Positions 40,178 through 42,930 of a stretch of 42,930 nt of DNA are shown one piece after another. A program made the position numbers and the translations under genes. Source of the stretch: NAT127 sp041655035. Lineage in GTDB: Bacteria > Pseudomonadota > Gammaproteobacteria > Pseudomonadales > Porticoccaceae. Under the pieces are notes generated by a model. The model was not told where the DNA came from and ran no database searches. It was given only the letters and a program-made list of their open reading frames with translations. The stretch covers positions 1 to 42,930 of the forward strand of contig JBAZCN010000013.1 of assembly GCA_041655035.1 (NCBI GenBank). The letters run 5' to 3'. Numbering within the stretch: position 1 is the first letter of the stretch; each line of letters opens with the position of its first letter.

Positions 40178-41173
40178 CTACGCGTCCCTCACCGTCGCCA
40201 TCGCCTCCCGTATCAGCCCGGCATCGTGGGGCCTGAGATGGGCGTTTTCGCTGAGGAAGCGGCGAAACCGTCGCGCCCCGGGCTGGCCGTTGTAGAGGCC
40301 GAGTATGTGCCGGGTGATGTGGCTGAGGCGGACGCCATTGGCGATCTCACGGGCGGCGAAGGGAATGAATGCTTCGAGTACGCCGTCCCGGGTCGCCGCT
40401 TCGCGCTCGGCGCCGTAGAAGCGCCGGTCGACATCGGCGAGGATGAAGGGGTTGTGATAGGCTTCGCGCCCGATCATCACCCCGTCGACGTGTTCGAGCT
40501 GTTCGGCCACTTCGTCGAGGGTGGTGATGCCGCCGTTGATGATGATCTCCAGGTGGGGGAAATCGCTCTTCAGGCGGTGCACCAGTGGGTACTGCAGCGG
40601 CGGGATCTCGCGGTTCTGCTTGGGGCTCAAGCCCTTGAGCCAGGCCTTGCGGGCGTGAACGATAAAGGTGCCGCAACCCCGTTCACTGACCAGTCCGACG
40701 AAATCGCGCAGATAGTCATAGGAATCCATGTCGTCGACACCGATGCGGTTTTTTACCGTGACCGGGATGGTGACGGCATCGGCCATGGCGGCGACGGCGT
40801 CCGCCACCCGCTTGGGCTCCTTCATCAGGCAGGCGCCGAAGCTGCCGTTCTGCACCCGGTCGCTGGGGCAGCCACAGTTGAGGTTCACTTCGTCGAAGCC
40901 GGCAGCGGCGGCCAGGCGCGCGCTGGCGGCGAGATCGGCGGGGTCGCTGCCGCCGAGCTGCAGGGCCAGCGGATGTTCAATGGGATGGTGGGCCAGAAAG
41001 CGCGCGCTGTCGCCGAACAGCAGGGCGCCGGTGGTGACCATTTCGGTGTACAACAGCGTGTGCTTGCTGACGAGACGCAGAAAATGCCGACAAAAGCGAT
41101 CGGTGTATTCCATCATCGGGGCTACACTGACGCGTCTGCCGGGAGCGGCGGGCTGGCTGGCGGTGGCTGGCAT
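40178..41173 (-). CDS. dusA: tRNA-dihydrouridine(20/20a) synthase DusA
   Basis: A 331-residue FMN flavoenzyme that reduces U20/U20a in tRNA. VSVAPMMEYTDRFCRHFLRL opens the TIM barrel. The catalytic Cys is in NLNCGCPSDRVQNGSFGACLM (Cys at the second half), and IVHARKAWLKGLSPKQNREIPPL and IIINGGI bind FMN. DusA-specific traits are the KAWLKGLSPKQNR loop and the C-terminal four-helix region. Start given as ATG 41173; a TTG at 41179 adds two residues. Neither has a strong ribosome-binding site. It lies alone on the minus strand, 72 bp from the divergent secretion ATPase. Confidence 0.96.
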   Translation of the reverse strand: MPATASQPAAPGRRVSVAPMMEYTDRFCRHFLRLVSKHTLLYTEMVTTGALLFGDSARFLAHHPIEHPLALQLGGSDPADLAASARLAAAAGFDEVNLNCGCPSDRVQNGSFGACLMKEPKRVADAVAAMADAVTIPVTVKNRIGVDDMDSYDYLRDFVGLVSERGCGTFIVHARKAWLKGLSPKQNREIPPLQYPLVHRLKSDFPHLEIIINGGITTLDEVAEQLEHVDGVMIGREAYHNPFILADVDRRFYGAEREAATRDGVLEAFIPFAAREIANGVRLSHITRHILGLYNGQPGARRFRRFLSENAHLRPHDAGLIREAMATVRDA

Positions 41174-41245
41174 GTTCAAGGTATTTGGGACGCTGGGTGC
41201 GAGAGTTGAACGAACGACGGATTATACCCCGGAACAAGGTGCGGA

Positions 41246-42930
41246 ATGATCACAAGCAGCAACGCTGAAAGAATCGAAGCTGAAACAATCGAAGCTGAAA
41301 CAATCGACAGCGCCGCAGACGATGCTCCGGAGTACGCCGGCAGCCTGCTGCAAAGCCTGATGCTGGTGGCGGAGCTGGAAGGGCGCTCGACCTCCCGGTC
41401 GGCGATCATCGCCGGTCTGCCGCTGGAGAACGGCGAGCTGCCGGCACACGTCTTTTTGCGCGCCGCCAACCGCGCCGGCCTGGCCGCACGGCTGTTGCAG
41501 CGCGAGCTGACCACGATTCCCCGCGAGGTGTTGCCGGCGATCATCCGCTTCAGGGATGGCCGTTATGGCGTCCTCAGCGACGTCGACACCGTACTGGGCA
41601 TAGCGGTGCTGATGTCGCCGCTCGACAGCGAGAGCCACCAGCTGGAACTCGGCGACCTCCAGCGGCTTTATGCCGGTGACGTGTACTACCTGCGGCCGAT
41701 GCAGCGCTTCGATCAGCGCACCGCGAAAATCTACCGGCCCAGCAGCGACCACTGGTTCTGGGGTGTCATCAAAAGCTCCTCCGGAATCTACCGGGATGTG
41801 CTGGTGGCGTCTTTCTTCATCAACCTGTTCGTCCTCGCCCAGCCTCTGTTCGTGATGAACGTCTATGACCGGGTGGTGCCCAACAACGCCATCGAGACCC
41901 TGTGGGCGCTGGCGGTGGGGGTTTTCATCGTCTACATCTTCGACGCCCTGCTGAAAACCCTGCGCAGTTATTTTGTCGAACTGGCCGCCAAGCGCTCCGA
42001 CGTGATCCTGTCGTCGACGCTGTTCGAGAGGGCCCTGGGCCTCAAGATGCAGTTTCGCCCGGTGTCGGTGGGCGCTTTCGTCAATCGCCTGCAGGATTTC
42101 GAGTCGATCCGCACTTTTATCACCTCGACCTGCATCCTGGCGCTGATCGACCTGCCGTTTCTGCTCATCTTCCTGCTTTTCATCGCCTATCTGGGCGGCT
42201 GGCTGGTGATGGTCCCGGTCATCGCCATTCCGCTTGCGCTGGGCCTCGGCTACCACGCCCAGCGACGGCTGCGGCCGATAATCCAGAAGGTGATGACCGG
42301 ATCGACCAAGAAGAGCGCCACTCTGGTGGAGGGCATCTCCGCCCTCGAGACGGTCAAGACCCTCGGTGCGGAAGGCCATATCCAGCGCTCCTGGGAGCAG
42401 GCGGTGGGCTATGTTTCCCAGTGGAGCCTGCAGGCGCGCAAGACCTCCAACGCCACTCTGTTCAAGGTGCAGTTGCTTCAGCAACTCGCCGGGGTGGGGG
42501 TGGTGGTGTGGGGCGTCTACCTGATCGCCAACCAGGAGCTCACCATGGGCGGCCTGATCGCCTGCGTGCTGCTCAGCAGCAGGGCGCTGGCGCCGCTGGC
42601 CCAGGTGGCGTCGCTGATCACCAATTACGACCACGCCGAGGCCACCCTCAGGTCGCTCAACGACATCATGGCCTCGCCGGTCGAGAGAGAGGAGCACAAG
42701 CGCTTCCTCCACAAGCCCCGGTTGAAGGGCGAGATCCAGTTCAAGCAGGTATCGTTCGCCTACAACGAGCAGCTCACCGCCCTCGAGGGCGTCTCGCTGT
42801 CGATCCGCCAGGGCGAAAAGGTTGCGATCATCGGCCGCATCGGCTCGGGCAAATCGACCCTGGGCAAGCTCGCCATCCGGCTCTACGAGCCGCAGAAAGG
42901 CGCGGTGCTGGTCGACGGTTTAGACGTGCA
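41246..42930 (+). CDS. Type I secretion system permease/ATPase (partial at window end)
   Basis: Open frame of 561 codons, continuing beyond the window. Residues 1-25 are three 15-bp repeats (AERIE, AETIE, AETID). Residues 30-145 form a C39-peptidase-like domain without the catalytic Cys and His (HFVVL-type region reads RYGVL), as in RTX exporters that bind but do not cleave the substrate. Residues 185-470 hold the ABC transmembrane domain (FINLFVLAQPLFVMNVYDRVVPNNA is typical of LssB/LapB/HlyB). The ATP-binding domain begins near 500; Walker A is GRIGSGKST (530-538). The membrane-fusion and RTX substrate genes must be downstream. GCGGA precedes the ATG. Confidence 0.92.
   Translation, partial: MITSSNAERIEAETIEAETIDSAADDAPEYAGSLLQSLMLVAELEGRSTSRSAIIAGLPLENGELPAHVFLRAANRAGLAARLLQRELTTIPREVLPAIIRFRDGRYGVLSDVDTVLGIAVLMSPLDSESHQLELGDLQRLYAGDVYYLRPMQRFDQRTAKIYRPSSDHWFWGVIKSSSGIYRDVLVASFFINLFVLAQPLFVMNVYDRVVPNNAIETLWALAVGVFIVYIFDALLKTLRSYFVELAAKRSDVILSSTLFERALGLKMQFRPVSVGAFVNRLQDFESIRTFITSTCILALIDLPFLLIFLLFIAYLGGWLVMVPVIAIPLALGLGYHAQRRLRPIIQKVMTGSTKKSATLVEGISALETVKTLGAEGHIQRSWEQAVGYVSQWSLQARKTSNATLFKVQLLQQLAGVGVVVWGVYLIANQELTMGGLIACVLLSSRALAPLAQVASLITNYDHAEATLRSLNDIMASPVEREEHKRFLHKPRLKGEIQFKQVSFAYNEQLTALEGVSLSIRQGEKVAIIGRIGSGKSTLGKLAIRLYEPQKGAVLVDGLDV
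41264..41308 (+). repeat. Three 15-bp tandem repeats at the 5' end of the secretion ATPase gene
   Basis: GCTGAAAGAATCGAA, GCTGAAACAATCGAA and GCTGAAACAATCGAC follow each other in frame from codon 7. The last two differ by one base, so the duplication looks recent. Confidence 0.85.

Noticed and set aside
41222..42712. Long minus-strand frame opposite the secretion ATPase
   Set aside because: His/Gln/Asp-rich, motif-free; the plus strand encodes a complete ABC exporter pattern.

Overview
The window is a stretch of core chromosome from a high-GC gammaproteobacterium. Gene content and order match the Pseudomonas-type block that runs purB, hflD, mnmA, nudJ, rluE, idh, cspD, clpS, clpA, infA, bpt, aat, trxB, ftsK, lolA, rarA, serS, cysG. 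An added crcB, many GTG/TTG starts and very compact spacing suggest a Pseudomonadales/Cellvibrionales-like lineage. The genus cannot be fixed from sequence reading alone. I see no rRNA, tRNA, CRISPR array, insertion sequence or prophage.

Layout. 1-5613: 3' end of a ModE-like molybdate regulator, a stand-alone SDR dehydrogenase, a two-domain GNAT acetyltransferase, a periplasmic gamma-glutamyltransferase, and a C-terminally short ribosomal oxygenase (roxA). roxA closes a minus-strand operon, rluE-nudJ-mnmA-hflD-purB-roxA (9987-4660), of RNA modification and purine metabolism. 10320-18799: monomeric isocitrate dehydrogenase, cspD, then clpS-clpA (+) facing infA, bpt, aat and trxB (-). This unites the N-degron adaptor, its protease unfoldase and both aminoacyl-transferases that make N-degrons. 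A 136-bp perfect palindromic element sits between aat and trxB and reaches into the annotated 5' end of aat.

18963-27794 (+): ftsK, lolA, rarA, crcB, serS, cysG and gor, mostly overlapping or a few bases apart. 27889-35802 (+): a MoxR ATPase with its VWA partner, the RNA helicase hrpA, and then the most notable locus: a three-gene copper-binding RiPP (bufferin/HvfABC-type) operon. It encodes a secreted precursor with five EGxCG motifs, an MNIO (DUF692) modifying enzyme, and a DUF2063 partner. 36027-37223 is an OprO/OprP-family porin preceded by four 7-bp PhoB half-sites at exact 11-bp spacing and a well-placed -10 element, so it is very probably phosphate-starvation induced.

37544-42930: an MlaA homologue without a lipobox cysteine, a PP2C/SpoIIE phosphatase with a degenerate receiver domain, a STAS protein overlapping it, dusA on the opposite strand, and the 5' part of a type I secretion ABC transporter that runs off the window. 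Short in-frame 15-bp tandem repeats recur at or just before several gene starts (gor, moxR, the secretion ATPase), and a heptanucleotide tandem repeat lies just upstream of the Pho boxes.
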